From positions 1-64,000 of the forward strand of contig UQNE01000005.1 in the NCBI GenBank assembly GCA_900542355.1: a DNA stretch of 64,000 nucleotides. The letters run 5' to 3'. Both the position numbers and the translations under genes were made by a program. Shown piece after piece: positions 16,099 through 25,189 of the stretch (its first letter is position 1; each line of letters starts with the position of its first letter). Under the pieces are notes generated by a model. The model saw only the letters and a program-made list of their open reading frames with translations. It ran no database searches and was not told the DNA's origin. The DNA is from an uncultured Bacteroidales bacterium (lineage in GTDB: Bacteria > Bacteroidota > Bacteroidia > Bacteroidales > Paludibacteraceae).

Positions 16099-16453
16099 AT
16101 TACACCCGCTACTCGACCAAAACAAGTACGAAGGTATCGAACTCTATGCCGACTACCCCAACAAGATTAAGATTCAGAAAATCAATGGTTGGCCGCTTAC
16201 TCGTGGTATCCAACTCTCGCGCCAAGGTATGGGAATCAACAACCTGCACGCTACCTCGTTCTTTGTCAGCGTGATGGACAGTATGCTCTCTATCCAACGC
16301 CTGGCAGGCACTAACAACATCGCTATCTATACCCTCACAGGCAAGCAGATACTCTCCACCACTACCAACGCCGCTTCCTACACCACCGCTTTGGCTCCGG
16401 AAGCATACATCGTTGAGGTCAATGGCGAGTACGCTAAAGCCGTAGTACGCTAA
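16099..16453 (+). pseudogene. 3' remnant of a secreted protein with a T9SS-type C-terminal domain
   Basis: An open frame begins right after a TGA at 16096 and has no usable start at its head. The only ATG, at 16229, lies in mid-domain. The translation runs through NKYEGIELYADYPNKIKIQ to a C-terminal module: IAIYTLTGKQILS, a short linker, YIVEVNGEYAKAVVR and stop. That is the pattern of type A sorting domains of the type IX secretion system. The 5' part of the gene is missing. SprA, needed for that export route, is encoded at 41-49 kb. Confidence 0.75.
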
Positions 16454-16462
16454 TCATTCGAT

Positions 16463-16510
16463 AAGGTAAGGAGCAGGATACAACCCAAATGCGTCTTTGC
16501 TCCTTACCTT
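16463..16510 (+). terminator. Terminator after the T9SS-cargo remnant
   Basis: AAGGTAAGGAGCA pairs with TGCTCCTTACCTT (perfect 13-bp stem), followed by TCACTTTTAT. Confidence 0.85.
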
Positions 16511-16562
16511 TCACTTTTATCCTGCTATTTCCCCGCTGTCTTTCCCGAGTCGGTATCGGGTT

Positions 16563-16614
16563 GTTATGCGGTGATTAAGGGGTGATTAAGGGGTGATTAT
16601 GCGGTGATTATGCG
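16563..16614. repeat. 11-bp tandem repeat (family C)
   Basis: Four consecutive units of the form GGTGATTAAGG or GGTGATTATGC, period 11. A related array with the inverse unit AATCACCTATT is at 40624-40656. Confidence 0.75.
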
Positions 16615-16712
16615 AACCCGACCGTAGGCCGATAGTAACCACACCGCAGGCTGACCGTACAAAAAAGTCAGTCCTACCTACACAAAATACGATATTCTTA
16701 ACTGCTAAAATT

Positions 16713-16975
16713 ATGAAACATATGCTTCCTATCGTGGATGCCGCAATGCTCTGCGCTTGCACCGCCACCACTACCCACTCGGGACTTGATCCCGACCGTT
16801 TTCAAGGTGCCTACGAAGGGCAACCTACTGCCCTCTACACCCTTGCCAACCGGGCAGGACATCTGTACCGACAACCTCCGACTCCACAACGGACACGGCT
16901 ACGACCACAACTTCGTACTCTCGCACGCAGCCGACACACAAGCCGACAACCAACTTCCCCACGCTGCTACACAAA
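16713..16975 (+). pseudogene. galM: galM (aldose 1-epimerase) reduced to both ends by an internal deletion
   Basis: The ATG at 16713 opens a lipoprotein-like start with LCAC, then SGLDPDRFQGAYEGQPTAL and YTLANRAG. This resembles the start of Bacteroidales aldose 1-epimerases. Immediately afterwards, in another frame, comes HNGHGYDHNFVL (about 16884-16920), the late substrate-binding block that normally lies some 200 or more residues downstream. So the middle of the gene was deleted and the ends joined out of frame. It cannot encode an active mutarotase. Similarity was judged from memory of the family. Confidence 0.7.
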
Positions 16976-17050
16976 CCGACAACAACATCACCTGTTCCAC
17001 TACACAAGCCCCTAGGGGCTTACCCATGCTGCCACACTACAGGTATCACC

Positions 17051-17690
17051 TTACTGAAGTTTCACAAGTGCATAAGGTCGCAACTTTTTTAGCATTTGCC
17101 CGGTGTGGTTTCTGTTGATATAATCGGTGAGCAACAGTGTCTCTTCAATGGAGTAACGCTCTGCTATATCTAATAAAATATCCACAATAGCCACCCAAAT
17201 TTTATCCGCAACAGATAATTCAAGAGTATCCTTGGTAACTTCCGCATACAGTCGATAGGCTTCTAAGAAATCGAGCGACATATCGGTTGTCAACAAGCCG
17301 TTCCATTTTCCGTTTCCTCGTTTGCAGAAGAACAATCGGACATGCATACCGTCTAATTGCACATCCATTGTGCAATATGTGCAGTGGAGTTTTCGGCTGC
17401 GTTTGCATGCCTTCGCTTCTTGCTGATGTTTGATGATTTGTTGGGCATTCATTTTCCCGAATCGGTAGTGTATTTTGTTTTGCCTAACTTAACATCAGTT
17501 CGATATAAGACATAACGCATATTTTTTGTTGATAATAGATATTCGATTGGTTGTTCCACTATATTTGTCTATATTTGATTTAATTTTTCGTGTATTTGTT
17601 TCCAAATTACGGCACATATTGCTCCATAAGAAAGATTTTGTTCGTTATGTTTTATAAGTCTTCATTATTTCGAACTCATGTTAACTTAAT
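17051..17690 (-). pseudogene. Decayed IS4-type transposase, copy 1
   Basis: A 133-residue open frame (17051-17452) contains VRLFFCKRGNGKWNGLLTTD, which resembles the DDE region of IS4-superfamily transposases. The expected following block with the catalytic Glu (RWxIExFFKE type) is missing and the frame jumps to a C-terminal-like segment. Upstream, 17500-17690 is an out-of-frame N-terminal part that closely matches 22587-22780. There are no intact ends. The remainder, 17691-17986, is AT-rich with no gene. Confidence 0.7.
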
Positions 17691-17986
17691 CATACCCAAC
17701 AAGTTACACTTGATATGTCTACTCTCAATGAAGCGTACTAACTGCGTATTGGTGAACCAACTATCAACATTGTTTTTTTTTTGGGGGGCAGATAATGCCA
17801 CATATACAAAAAAAAGGAATTATATATCAGTTGGCAGTAATTTGCTCGCAATGCTTACAAAATCAGATGCTTATGGATATTAGTTCCAATAACGGTAACT
17901 TACCCTATAATTGTTAGTCATCGTATAGTGATAATCTCGGATTTACTGCCAACAAGTATATAGTTCCCTCAAAAATAAACATTTTA

Positions 17987-18018
17987 TTTGTATGTTTCTA
18001 AATTTTGTTGTACCTTTG
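17987..18018 (+). promoter_or_regulatory. Promoter of the 1236-residue surface protein gene
   Basis: TTTG (17987-17990), 20 bp and TACCTTTG (18011-18018). The leader to the ATG is about 85 nt. Confidence 0.8.
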
Positions 18019-18107
18019 CGGCGGTTAAGGACATATTGCTCTAAATTCACCAACACAACCAAATACAAAATCAACACCAAATACTAACCTAATAATATAG
18101 AATACTT

Positions 18108-21100
18108 ATGATGAAAAAATTACTTCTTACCGCAATGGCTATCGCCACCACCATAGGCGCAATAGCCCAAGTCCCCTCGCCTACAGGGGCTATCGATGGT
18201 CGCTTCTCTGTTGCGACAGACAAGCAAGTGTATTTCTCGCAAGGTAACTTGCAATGCACTAATCCTAAGGATGCTGCCACGCGCACATGGGCTTTCGCCG
18301 AACATCAATACGACCGTATCGGCACTGCCAATCTGAAAGACCTTTTCGATAAATCTAAAACGAAAGTAGGAGTCCTGTTGGGCAGCACTATCGACCTTTT
18401 CGGTTGGAGTGCCAACAACACCACCGCCCCCTTCGGTATCAGCCTTTCGCAGGATGCCGCTGACTATGCCGGCGACTTTGTAGATTGGGGTACCAATGCC
18501 ATTACCAACGGTGGCAACCAGCCCAACCTTTGGCGCACACTCTCACAAGCAGAATGGATATATCTGTTTTCAGGCAGGCCCAACGCCAAGAGTCTCTACT
18601 CGGGGGCTACGGTGAACAATATCAATGGTATAGTAGTGCTACCGGACGCATTTGTCTGCCCAGCCACGGTTACGTTTAACGCCCAATCAACCAATACCTA
18701 CACCACCACCGAATGGGAAACTATGGAACAAGCAGGAGCCGTATTCCTCCCCACTACCGGTGCACGCGAAAAAAATTCTACTTCCGGCTTTATTGAAATA
18801 GATGAGGACATATTAGAAATGGCCGGATTCTATTGGTCTAGCACATCCGAAGCCATCAATAGTGCATTATACACAGAAATATGGGATTCGGAAGTTAGCA
18901 ATAGTTATTTCATTCGCCATACGGGTATTGCCGTACGCCTGGTACAAGAAATCTCTGCCATAACTATTGTAGATGCGGAGCATGGTACTATCAGCGCAGA
19001 CAAGACACACGCTCTCGCCGGCGAGACCATCACCATCACAGCCACCCCCGATGCAGGGTACACACTGCAGGGATTGGCTGTGCAACAAGGTACAACCGCC
19101 ATCGAACTCACACCCGTTGTGGGACAAGACGGGCAATATACATTCATCATGCCGTCAGGGACCGGCGTAGAAGTGAAGGCTACCTTCTTCCGCCTATCCG
19201 ATTACAAGCCGCAACCTATCTCGGTGGGACTGAACCACCAAGTATATTTCTCACCGGGAAACTTACAATTCAATGCCATACAGGGCACCCACAAATGTGC
19301 CGATGGCGAGACACAGCAAGGCACATGGCGTTTCGCCGAAAACCAATACGATGAGATTGGAGGAGACAATAGAAACCTGTCCGCCACCTACGACGGCTAC
19401 ATCGATCTCTTCGGTTGGGGTACCAGCGGCTACGACAACACCACCCAAGACCCGTTGGCTATCAATTATCAACCGTGGGCAAGCAGCAAAACCAAAAACG
19501 ATGCAAACACCGATAATCCATTCGGCTATGGTCCGTCCGGAAATATGCCCGACCGCGATATGGCAGGCAGCAGTGCAAACTACGACTGGGGTGTATATAA
19601 TGCCATCAGCAACGGTGGCAACCAACCTAAGCAGTGGCGTACCCTGACTCACACGGAATGGAGCCACATCATGAGCGGACGTACCAACGCAGACCAACTT
19701 CACTCTATTGGCACGGTGAATAATATCAATGGTATGATTATTTTGCCGGACGCATTCCAAATGCCGTCCACCCTCTCTTGGACTCCCAAAGCCACCGACT
19801 ACGCCACCAACACCTATACGGCTGCACAATGGAAACAATTAGAACAAATGGGTGCCGTATTCCTGCCACGGACACATGTACGCATCGAAAAAAATATTTT
19901 CTATGCAGGTGAAGGGCGTGCCGGATATTGGTTGAGCACTAATTACGGTACTTATTCCACCCATGCCTGTTATGCCGCATTCAGCCCCAGTTCTGTCGGC
20001 ACTTCATCTGCCGAACGTTGGGGTGGCAATCCTGTGCGCTTGGTACAGGATTTGCCTATAGCCCCATCCTACCAACCAAAACCTATCTCCGTGGCAGAAA
20101 ACAAGAAAGTACGTTTTGCCCCCGGCAACCTACAATGCACCAATCGCAACGCTACTCCAATGACATGGGAATTTGCTGAGTATCAGTATGATATTGTAGG
20201 AAACCAGAACATAACATACATTCTAAAAAATACAAAACCCTTAACATTTCAGAAAGCACTGAGCGATAAGATAGACCTCTTGGGTTGGAGTGCAGACCAA
20301 GCAAACACCTTGTTTGGTACTATCCCATCTACCGACAGAGCAGACTATGCCGCCAACGAGTTTTTGGATTGGGGAGAGAACATCATCGGTACCGAGCCTG
20401 CCGACGAATGGTACACTTTAAGTTCCGAAGAATGGAACTATATCTTTATGGAACGTACCAACGCCACCCAACTATTCGGCTTTGGTTCTGTAAATGGCAT
20501 AAACGGACTTATTATTCTGCCCGACGCATGGACCACGCCTGCCGACATTACATTCAACTCGGCGGCCACAAAGAACATCCCGTTAAACGATATGGGAAGC
20601 GGATACGAAAACGAGGATGATGACAATTATACACACAACACCTACACCATCTACGAATGGGCGCTGATGGAGCAAGCCGGAGCAGTATTTCTACCCGCCG
20701 GAGGTGAACGCAATGGTCTTAACCTGTCGGAGATAAATGCCTCCGGAAACTATTGGTCGGCTTCATTTGTCACAAACGCAGCATTGTGTATAAACTTCAA
20801 CAATTCGATTCTAAATCCGATGCTTTCCTCCGACCGATCTTCCGGCTATTCGGTTCGTTTGGTACAAGAGTATATGCCTACCATCATCATCCAACCAACC
20901 GCAAACGGGACAATCAGTGCCGACAGAACAAAAGCCTCAGCAGGCGAGGTGGTTACCATCACCGTTACACCCGATGAGACCTATAAGATATCTACCCTCT
21001 CCGTCATATTTGGTACCACCGCCGTTACCCTTACTCCCGTGGCAGGCGAAGAAAACAAGTATCAGTTCACTATGCCTGCCGGCAATGTGGAAGTGAGCGT

Positions 21101-21818
21101 TACATTCATCCTCGAATATGTGGACCTCGCTTTGCCAAGCAAGGTGCTTTGGGCAACTACCAATATCGGAGCAAACACTCCATACGAATACGGCGACTAC
21201 TTTGCATGGGGCGAGACCACTCCACGGACAACCGGTTTCGGTTGGACCAACTACACTTACTCCAACGACGATGGTAGCGTGATTAACAAATATAACACCA
21301 CCGATGGCAAGACTCAACTTGACAGCGATGATGACGCTGCCACACAACAATGGGGTGCACCGTGGTGTATGCCGACTCAAGCAAATTGGCAAGAACTTAT
21401 CGACAATTGCGATTGGACATGGACCGATGACTACCAGGGTACGGGTATAATGGGTAATATCGTTGCCTCTCGGACCAATAGCCATGCCATATTCCTACCC
21501 GCAGGCGGTGCTTACTTGGACAATAGTCTCTCATTCGGCAACACAAGCGGTTTCTTCTGGTCGAGTACCCTGACAAGTGACGAGGCCAAAGCATACAAAC
21601 TCACTTTCAATGCAGGAACGGGCACTGCCTCCCAAGTAACAGACTATATGCGATGGGCAGGTATATCTGTACGTGCTATACGGGAAACCCCGCACACCGC
21701 TGTTGAGCAAACTGATGCCTCAGCGGAGACGCAAGTACGCAAAATAGTTTACGGTGGACAAGTGTTTATCATTCGCGGCAACCAAATATTCACCGTGATG
21801 GGACAAAAAGTGAAATAA
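18108..21818 (+). CDS. Large secreted protein with repeated lectin/FISUMP-like domains and InlB-type B repeats
   Basis: The 1236-residue protein has a signal peptide ending AIAQ. Three homologous domains follow at about 22-282, 364-651 and 651-924. Each opens with (V/R)YFSxGNLQ-type sequence (VYFSQGNLQCTN, VYFSPGNLQF, VRFAPGNLQCTN), has a WRTLSQAEWIYLFSGR-like block and NNINGIVVLPDAF, and closes with VRLVQE/D. A shorter related fourth domain is at 1004-1196. Two divergent InlB B-repeat modules (283-363 and 924-1004) act as linkers, with GTISADK and AGExxTIT. The tail ends VFIIRGNQIFTVMGQKVK, like a conserved sorting or anchoring tail. Adhesion or glycan binding is inferred. It stands alone between two IS remnants, followed by a terminator. 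Confidence 0.85.
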   Translation: MMKKLLLTAMAIATTIGAIAQVPSPTGAIDGRFSVATDKQVYFSQGNLQCTNPKDAATRTWAFAEHQYDRIGTANLKDLFDKSKTKVGVLLGSTIDLFGWSANNTTAPFGISLSQDAADYAGDFVDWGTNAITNGGNQPNLWRTLSQAEWIYLFSGRPNAKSLYSGATVNNINGIVVLPDAFVCPATVTFNAQSTNTYTTTEWETMEQAGAVFLPTTGAREKNSTSGFIEIDEDILEMAGFYWSSTSEAINSALYTEIWDSEVSNSYFIRHTGIAVRLVQEISAITIVDAEHGTISADKTHALAGETITITATPDAGYTLQGLAVQQGTTAIELTPVVGQDGQYTFIMPSGTGVEVKATFFRLSDYKPQPISVGLNHQVYFSPGNLQFNAIQGTHKCADGETQQGTWRFAENQYDEIGGDNRNLSATYDGYIDLFGWGTSGYDNTTQDPLAINYQPWASSKTKNDANTDNPFGYGPSGNMPDRDMAGSSANYDWGVYNAISNGGNQPKQWRTLTHTEWSHIMSGRTNADQLHSIGTVNNINGMIILPDAFQMPSTLSWTPKATDYATNTYTAAQWKQLEQMGAVFLPRTHVRIEKNIFYAGEGRAGYWLSTNYGTYSTHACYAAFSPSSVGTSSAERWGGNPVRLVQDLPIAPSYQPKPISVAENKKVRFAPGNLQCTNRNATPMTWEFAEYQYDIVGNQNITYILKNTKPLTFQKALSDKIDLLGWSADQANTLFGTIPSTDRADYAANEFLDWGENIIGTEPADEWYTLSSEEWNYIFMERTNATQLFGFGSVNGINGLIILPDAWTTPADITFNSAATKNIPLNDMGSGYENEDDDNYTHNTYTIYEWALMEQAGAVFLPAGGERNGLNLSEINASGNYWSASFVTNAALCINFNNSILNPMLSSDRSSGYSVRLVQEYMPTIIIQPTANGTISADRTKASAGEVVTITVTPDETYKISTLSVIFGTTAVTLTPVAGEENKYQFTMPAGNVEVSVTFILEYVDLALPSKVLWATTNIGANTPYEYGDYFAWGETTPRTTGFGWTNYTYSNDDGSVINKYNTTDGKTQLDSDDDAATQQWGAPWCMPTQANWQELIDNCDWTWTDDYQGTGIMGNIVASRTNSHAIFLPAGGAYLDNSLSFGNTSGFFWSSTLTSDEAKAYKLTFNAGTGTASQVTDYMRWAGISVRAIRETPHTAVEQTDASAETQVRKIVYGGQVFIIRGNQIFTVMGQKVK

Positions 21819-21839
21819 ACAAAAAGAGCAAAGTTATTC

Positions 21840-21866
21840 AAAAGGGAGCGCTGGTCGTTCCCTTTT
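21840..21866 (+). terminator. Terminator after the surface protein gene
   Basis: AAAAGGGA...TCCCTTTT hairpin followed by GTTTATTTG, 22 bp after the stop codon. Confidence 0.8.
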
Positions 21867-21982
21867 GTTTATTTGTAGCATCAAGGCAATAGATTTCTGC
21901 ATATCCGTTGGGGTAAAAAATAAGTTTGAAGGGCATTGGCGGATATAAATTGGTCGTCTTGTGTACTTTATTTGACAGAAGA

Positions 21983-22013
21983 TTGGTTTATTCAATAGAT
22001 TTTTGTACCTTTG
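21983..22013 (+). promoter_or_regulatory. Promoter of the ridA stub
   Basis: TTGG (21983-21986), 19 bp and TACCTTTG (22006-22013), still intact although the gene it served is gone. Confidence 0.7.
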
Positions 22014-22143
22014 CGGGGTATTAGTAGGGGGTAATGATTGTCGGTCATGGAAACATACATCGGCGTATCCCGACAGCACCACAACAGACACCCTAAAAAA
22101 TAAGAACGAGAACCCTTAAATCAACTAATAAAATCAATCGATT

Positions 22144-22185
22144 ATGAAAACAATTATTGCATCTCAGAAAGCACCGGCGGCATGA
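22144..22185 (+). pseudogene. ridA: 13-codon 5' stub of ridA
   Basis: The ATG at 22144 encodes MKTIIASQKAPAA and then a TGA. This is the characteristic N terminus of RidA/YjgF enamine deaminases, which continues IGPYSQA in intact genes. A good promoter and a 130-nt leader precede it, but nothing RidA-like follows. The call rests on 13 residues, so it is tentative. Confidence 0.55.
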
Positions 22186-22394
22186 CCTTGCATAGCCTTT
22201 GGCGGTTCGTCCGCGCCCATGACTTACCTTTGCAGTGCGAAAACAATCTCAACAAAACTCGATGACGGTTCTTTAGACAAGAAACAAGTAACGGCTGGCT
22301 AAAAATGAAAGCGAAGAATATGTAGCAGTTAACCGCAGACACGCAGATGACAGTCGGTACATAGAGCCTTATCGCAGAAAAAGCGCAAAAATAG

Positions 22395-22430
22395 AGGCTG
22401 TCTAACAATGTAAAGTTGTTAGGCAGTCTT
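22395..22430 (+). terminator. Hairpin terminator in gene-free spacer
   Basis: GGCTGTCTAACAA pairs with TTGTTAGGCAGTC (with one G-U and a mismatch), followed by TTTTGTTTTGTT. It ends any transcript from the ridA promoter. Between 22186 and 22394 I see nothing else. Confidence 0.75.
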
Positions 22431-22486
22431 TTGTTTTGTTACAATGTCAGTCAAAAGTTATGTCGTCGTTCCTTAAGAATTAGATT

Positions 22487-22780
22487 TCAGATAGCATTAT
22501 CAACTTGGGGTCTGTAGTAAGTGCGGCACAATATCTGCACAAAAAGTCCAAAAAAGATTTGAGTTTCTTCATCATCTTCTTTAACGTCAGTTCGATATAA
22601 GACATAACGCATATTTTTTGTTGATAATAGATATTTGAGTTGTTGTTCTCTAATATATTTTTCTATATTTGGCTTAATTTTTCGTGTATTTGTTTCCCAA
22701 TAGCGACACATATTGTGCCATAAACAAGTTTTTGTTCGTTGTGTTTTATAGGTTTTCATTATTTTGAACTCATGTTAATT
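22487..22780 (-). pseudogene. Decayed IS4-type transposase, copy 2
   Basis: About 195 bp (22587-22780) match copy 1 at 17500-17690 in the same orientation, with scattered substitutions. The open frame begins MKTYKTQRTKTCLWHNMCRY and runs into unrelated frame after YVLYRTD. The catalytic region is absent and no terminal inverted repeats are visible. Confidence 0.65.
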
Positions 22781-22794
22781 AGATCTATGCATAG

Positions 22795-23140
22795 TTCTCC
22801 TTATGACATTAAATTGATTGATAAGATTATAGGCGTGAATAGCAGCAACCAACTGAATGGAGGTTCAGGCAAAGCAAAGATTGATTTCGATGAGGCTACT
22901 CTATATACTTTCCAACACCTAACCATAAAGCCTCAATACTACACTAAGCACTACATTATCGGCAATGAGCATATTGCAACGACTTTTGGCAACGGCAGAT
23001 TTGTACGCTTCGTGGCGACCAAGATTACATAATGTCATTGGCAATAATTTAGGCATTTTTGAATAAACAAGAAGAGCCTTATTTCTACCACAACGACCAA
23101 TTAGGTTCTACCAAATTGGTAATGGGGTTGGGCATTTAAC
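22795..23140 (+). pseudogene. RHS-repeat protein remnant
   Basis: The first piece reads QYYTKHYIIGNEHIATTFG, matching the YTKHYYIGxERIA element of RHS/YD-repeat proteins. After a stop and frame change, 23079-23137 reads EEPYFYHNDQLGSTKLV, the RHS core signature (YFYHxDHLGST). The flanking toxin and repeat regions are gone. This is a relic of a large secreted RHS protein. Confidence 0.8.
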
Positions 23141-23248
23141 GAACAAAAACAGCCACGCCGAACGAAATTTATGGCTAATTATATGGCTATTATATGTTCC
23201 CCTGTGTCCCCTATGCACACCCCCTCCTTTGGAGAGGATTGGGGAGAT

Positions 23249-24097
23249 TTAAGTATTCCGATACATCTTGGGCGTTACCCCCACATGCGCCTTGAAGAAA
23301 CGGTTGAAGAACGCCACATTCTCAAAGCCCAACGAGATAGCTATCTCCTTGATGGCCAGCGAGGTAATCTTCAGTTGAGCCTTAGCGTCGGTCAGTATGG
23401 CATCGTTGATAATATCCCCTGCAGTACGCTCGCTCACGCTCTTGATAGTGGAGCATAGGTGCGGTACCGTCAAACGCATACACTCCGCATACTGCCGTAC
23501 ATGATGCCACTCCTGATAGTGCTTCAATACCAACTGGCAATAGTCTTGGTATATCTCCGTCTTCCTATCTATGGGACGCACTCTGTACGAGTCCTGCGAA
23601 CGAGCATAAGTGGCATACCCCGATTGCAACAGGTTGAAGATATGTACCATCTGCTCCGATGTCAGCATCGACGGACGAGTATTACTTGCCTGCATCAGCA
23701 GTTTAGCCAAGTTCTTGATTACCTCGCCCTGCTCATCCGTTACATGGATAATCGGCGACTGCAACTGCAACGCCGTCAGCGACATACGGTTATTAAAGGT
23801 ATTCTTCTCTAGAAACGACGATGAGAACAGCACATAATAGACCAGCGCGTCTTCCGAGAACTCATGTATCAGCAGGAAACTGCCCGGCTCCAACAGTAGC
23901 ACATCGCCCTCGCGGAACGAATACTGCGTGATGTTGATTGTCGCACGAGCCGAACCACGCACGATAAACGCATACACACCACATTTAATCTTACACGGGA
24001 ACCGACCATACTCGTTCATTATCTTACCGCTCGCATCACCTATCAGGTAATCTATCGGGCAGTCTAAAAGTGGAATGTTTTTTTCCGGTACACTCAT
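23249..24097 (-). CDS. AraC-family transcriptional regulator
   Basis: The 282-residue protein has an N-terminal cupin-like sensing region (FIVRGSARATINITQYSFREGDVLLLEPGS) and a C-terminal AraC helix-turn-helix pair. The second helix unit reads IKEIAISLGFENVAFFNRFFKAHVG, ending TPKMYRNT. The ligand is unknown. I start at 24097, because the longer frame begins with a TTG inside a likely promoter (TATATTTG near 24137-24130). No target operon is adjacent; it borders the pseudogene region. Confidence 0.92.
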   Translation of the reverse strand: MSVPEKNIPLLDCPIDYLIGDASGKIMNEYGRFPCKIKCGVYAFIVRGSARATINITQYSFREGDVLLLEPGSFLLIHEFSEDALVYYVLFSSSFLEKNTFNNRMSLTALQLQSPIIHVTDEQGEVIKNLAKLLMQASNTRPSMLTSEQMVHIFNLLQSGYATYARSQDSYRVRPIDRKTEIYQDYCQLVLKHYQEWHHVRQYAECMRLTVPHLCSTIKSVSERTAGDIINDAILTDAKAQLKITSLAIKEIAISLGFENVAFFNRFFKAHVGVTPKMYRNT

Positions 24098-24174
24098 CGC
24101 TGCTTGCTTATTGGTTGATTCAAATACGCTGCAAATATACAAATAAATTTCCGAACATTCGGCAAAACAATAAG

Positions 24175-24210
24175 AAAAAGCCTGTTTTTATTCCAAAACA
24201 GACTCTTTTT
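24175..24210. terminator. Hairpin between rnhA and the AraC gene
   Basis: AAAAAGcCTGTTTT pairs with AAAACAGaCTCTTTTT, with T tracts on both strands. It may end rnhA transcripts about 215 bp past their stop. Confidence 0.55.
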
Positions 24211-24353
24211 GTGTATATCTGCATAAAAAATTAGCACCTGTTGCCGTTTCCCCCTGCCTCGCAACAGTAGGGCAACCGCATCAAATTAGGAATGCTTATT
24301 ATTATCCTGCGTAGCAGTATTCTCTACATTCTCTCTATTCGGGACAAAATAGC

Positions 24354-24392
24354 CCCTCCCTTGGGGGGGGTCAGGGAGGTCTTTAATGGTCT
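24354..24392. repeat. C-rich hairpin element
   Basis: CCCCTCCCTTGGGGGGGG-TCAGGGAGG is a G/C-rich fold-back. A degenerate relative (CCCCCTCCTTTGGAGAGG) is at 23219-23236. The position between genes suggests a small dispersed repeat. Confidence 0.55.
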
Positions 24393-24423
24393 TTTTTACA
24401 ATGGCTTTTGCTCTATGCCCTCT

Positions 24424-25074
24424 CTACTTCCTACCGAAGTCCGCAGGTATCTCCCCCCAATGCTCGGTATCCCATTTATAAATATGGGTGGTGTAAGTAT
24501 TGTTTGCCAGCCACTGCTCGGCCTTCTCTATCATCTCAAAGAGAACCGCATTCTGTGCGTTCGGCTGCAACTTGCTATTCGCATGCCCCTTCTTCAACCA
24601 CGATAGTGCCGTTCGGCTGTCAGAATACAACACCCACGGCAGGTTGTTCTGCTTCAGATACGCCAAACCTAACACAATACCCAAAAATTCACCGATGTTA
24701 TTCGTACCGCCTTTGTACGGCCCGCGGTGAAACACCTCCGTACCCGTATCGGCAATCACACCCCGAAACTCCATCACCCCGGGGTTACCCGAGCAGGCGG
24801 CATCCACTGCCAACGCCGGATAGATAGGCTTAGTAGGCGCATTCGCTATGCTCTGCATAGCCTTTGCGGTCTTTTCTTGTGTCGAACGACCCGCAGGAGC
24901 AATATACATATCGAAACCATCCGAAAGGGCTTTTTCGGCTTCGGCGCGTGTAGCAAAACCCTTATATTTGGCTGCTACGCCTTTCACCTGCTTTTCGCAC
25001 TCCGCCCACGAGGCATATATGCCGGAACAACGCCCCTGCCACACTACATAATAATTGTTTTTTTTCTTTGCCAT
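24424..25074 (-). CDS. rnhA: Ribonuclease H with N-terminal hybrid-binding domain
   Basis: RNase H1 cleaves RNA in RNA-DNA hybrids. The 216-residue protein has an N-terminal viroplasmin/hybrid-binding domain (YYVVWQGRCSGIYASWAEC, residues 8-26 onward) and an RNase H domain. Its acidic residues lie in AVDAACSGNPG, NNIGEFLGIVLGL and LYSDSRTALSW. Its ATG overlaps the -33 region of a plus-strand promoter. Its own promoter candidate is near 25190, facing that one, so the two 5' leaders would be complementary. Confidence 0.93.
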   Translation of the reverse strand: MAKKKNNYYVVWQGRCSGIYASWAECEKQVKGVAAKYKGFATRAEAEKALSDGFDMYIAPAGRSTQEKTAKAMQSIANAPTKPIYPALAVDAACSGNPGVMEFRGVIADTGTEVFHRGPYKGGTNNIGEFLGIVLGLAYLKQNNLPWVLYSDSRTALSWLKKGHANSKLQPNAQNAVLFEMIEKAEQWLANNTYTTHIYKWDTEHWGEIPADFGRK

Positions 25075-25097
25075 TTCACTGAAAATGTGTACCTTTG
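25067..25097 (+). promoter_or_regulatory. Promoter of the secreted glycosidase-like gene
   Basis: TTTG (25067-25070), 19 bp and TACCTTTG (25090-25097). The -33 box lies within the first codons of rnhA. The leader to the ATG at 25281 is about 175 nt. Confidence 0.75.
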
Positions 25098-25189
25098 CAA
25101 ACGATTATTGTCATACCTCCCTTATCATATACCACCTTAGAAAACACACGATAATCGTCTCCTACCCCAACACCAATCCTTTGCGCTTG

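Noticed and set aside
21834..22091. 85-codon minus-strand frame after the surface protein gene
   Set aside because: It overlaps a clear terminator and a plus-strand promoter and shows no protein features.
17051..22780. An active composite transposon
   Set aside because: Both transposase copies lack the catalytic end and no inverted termini or target duplications could be found; at most a fossil.
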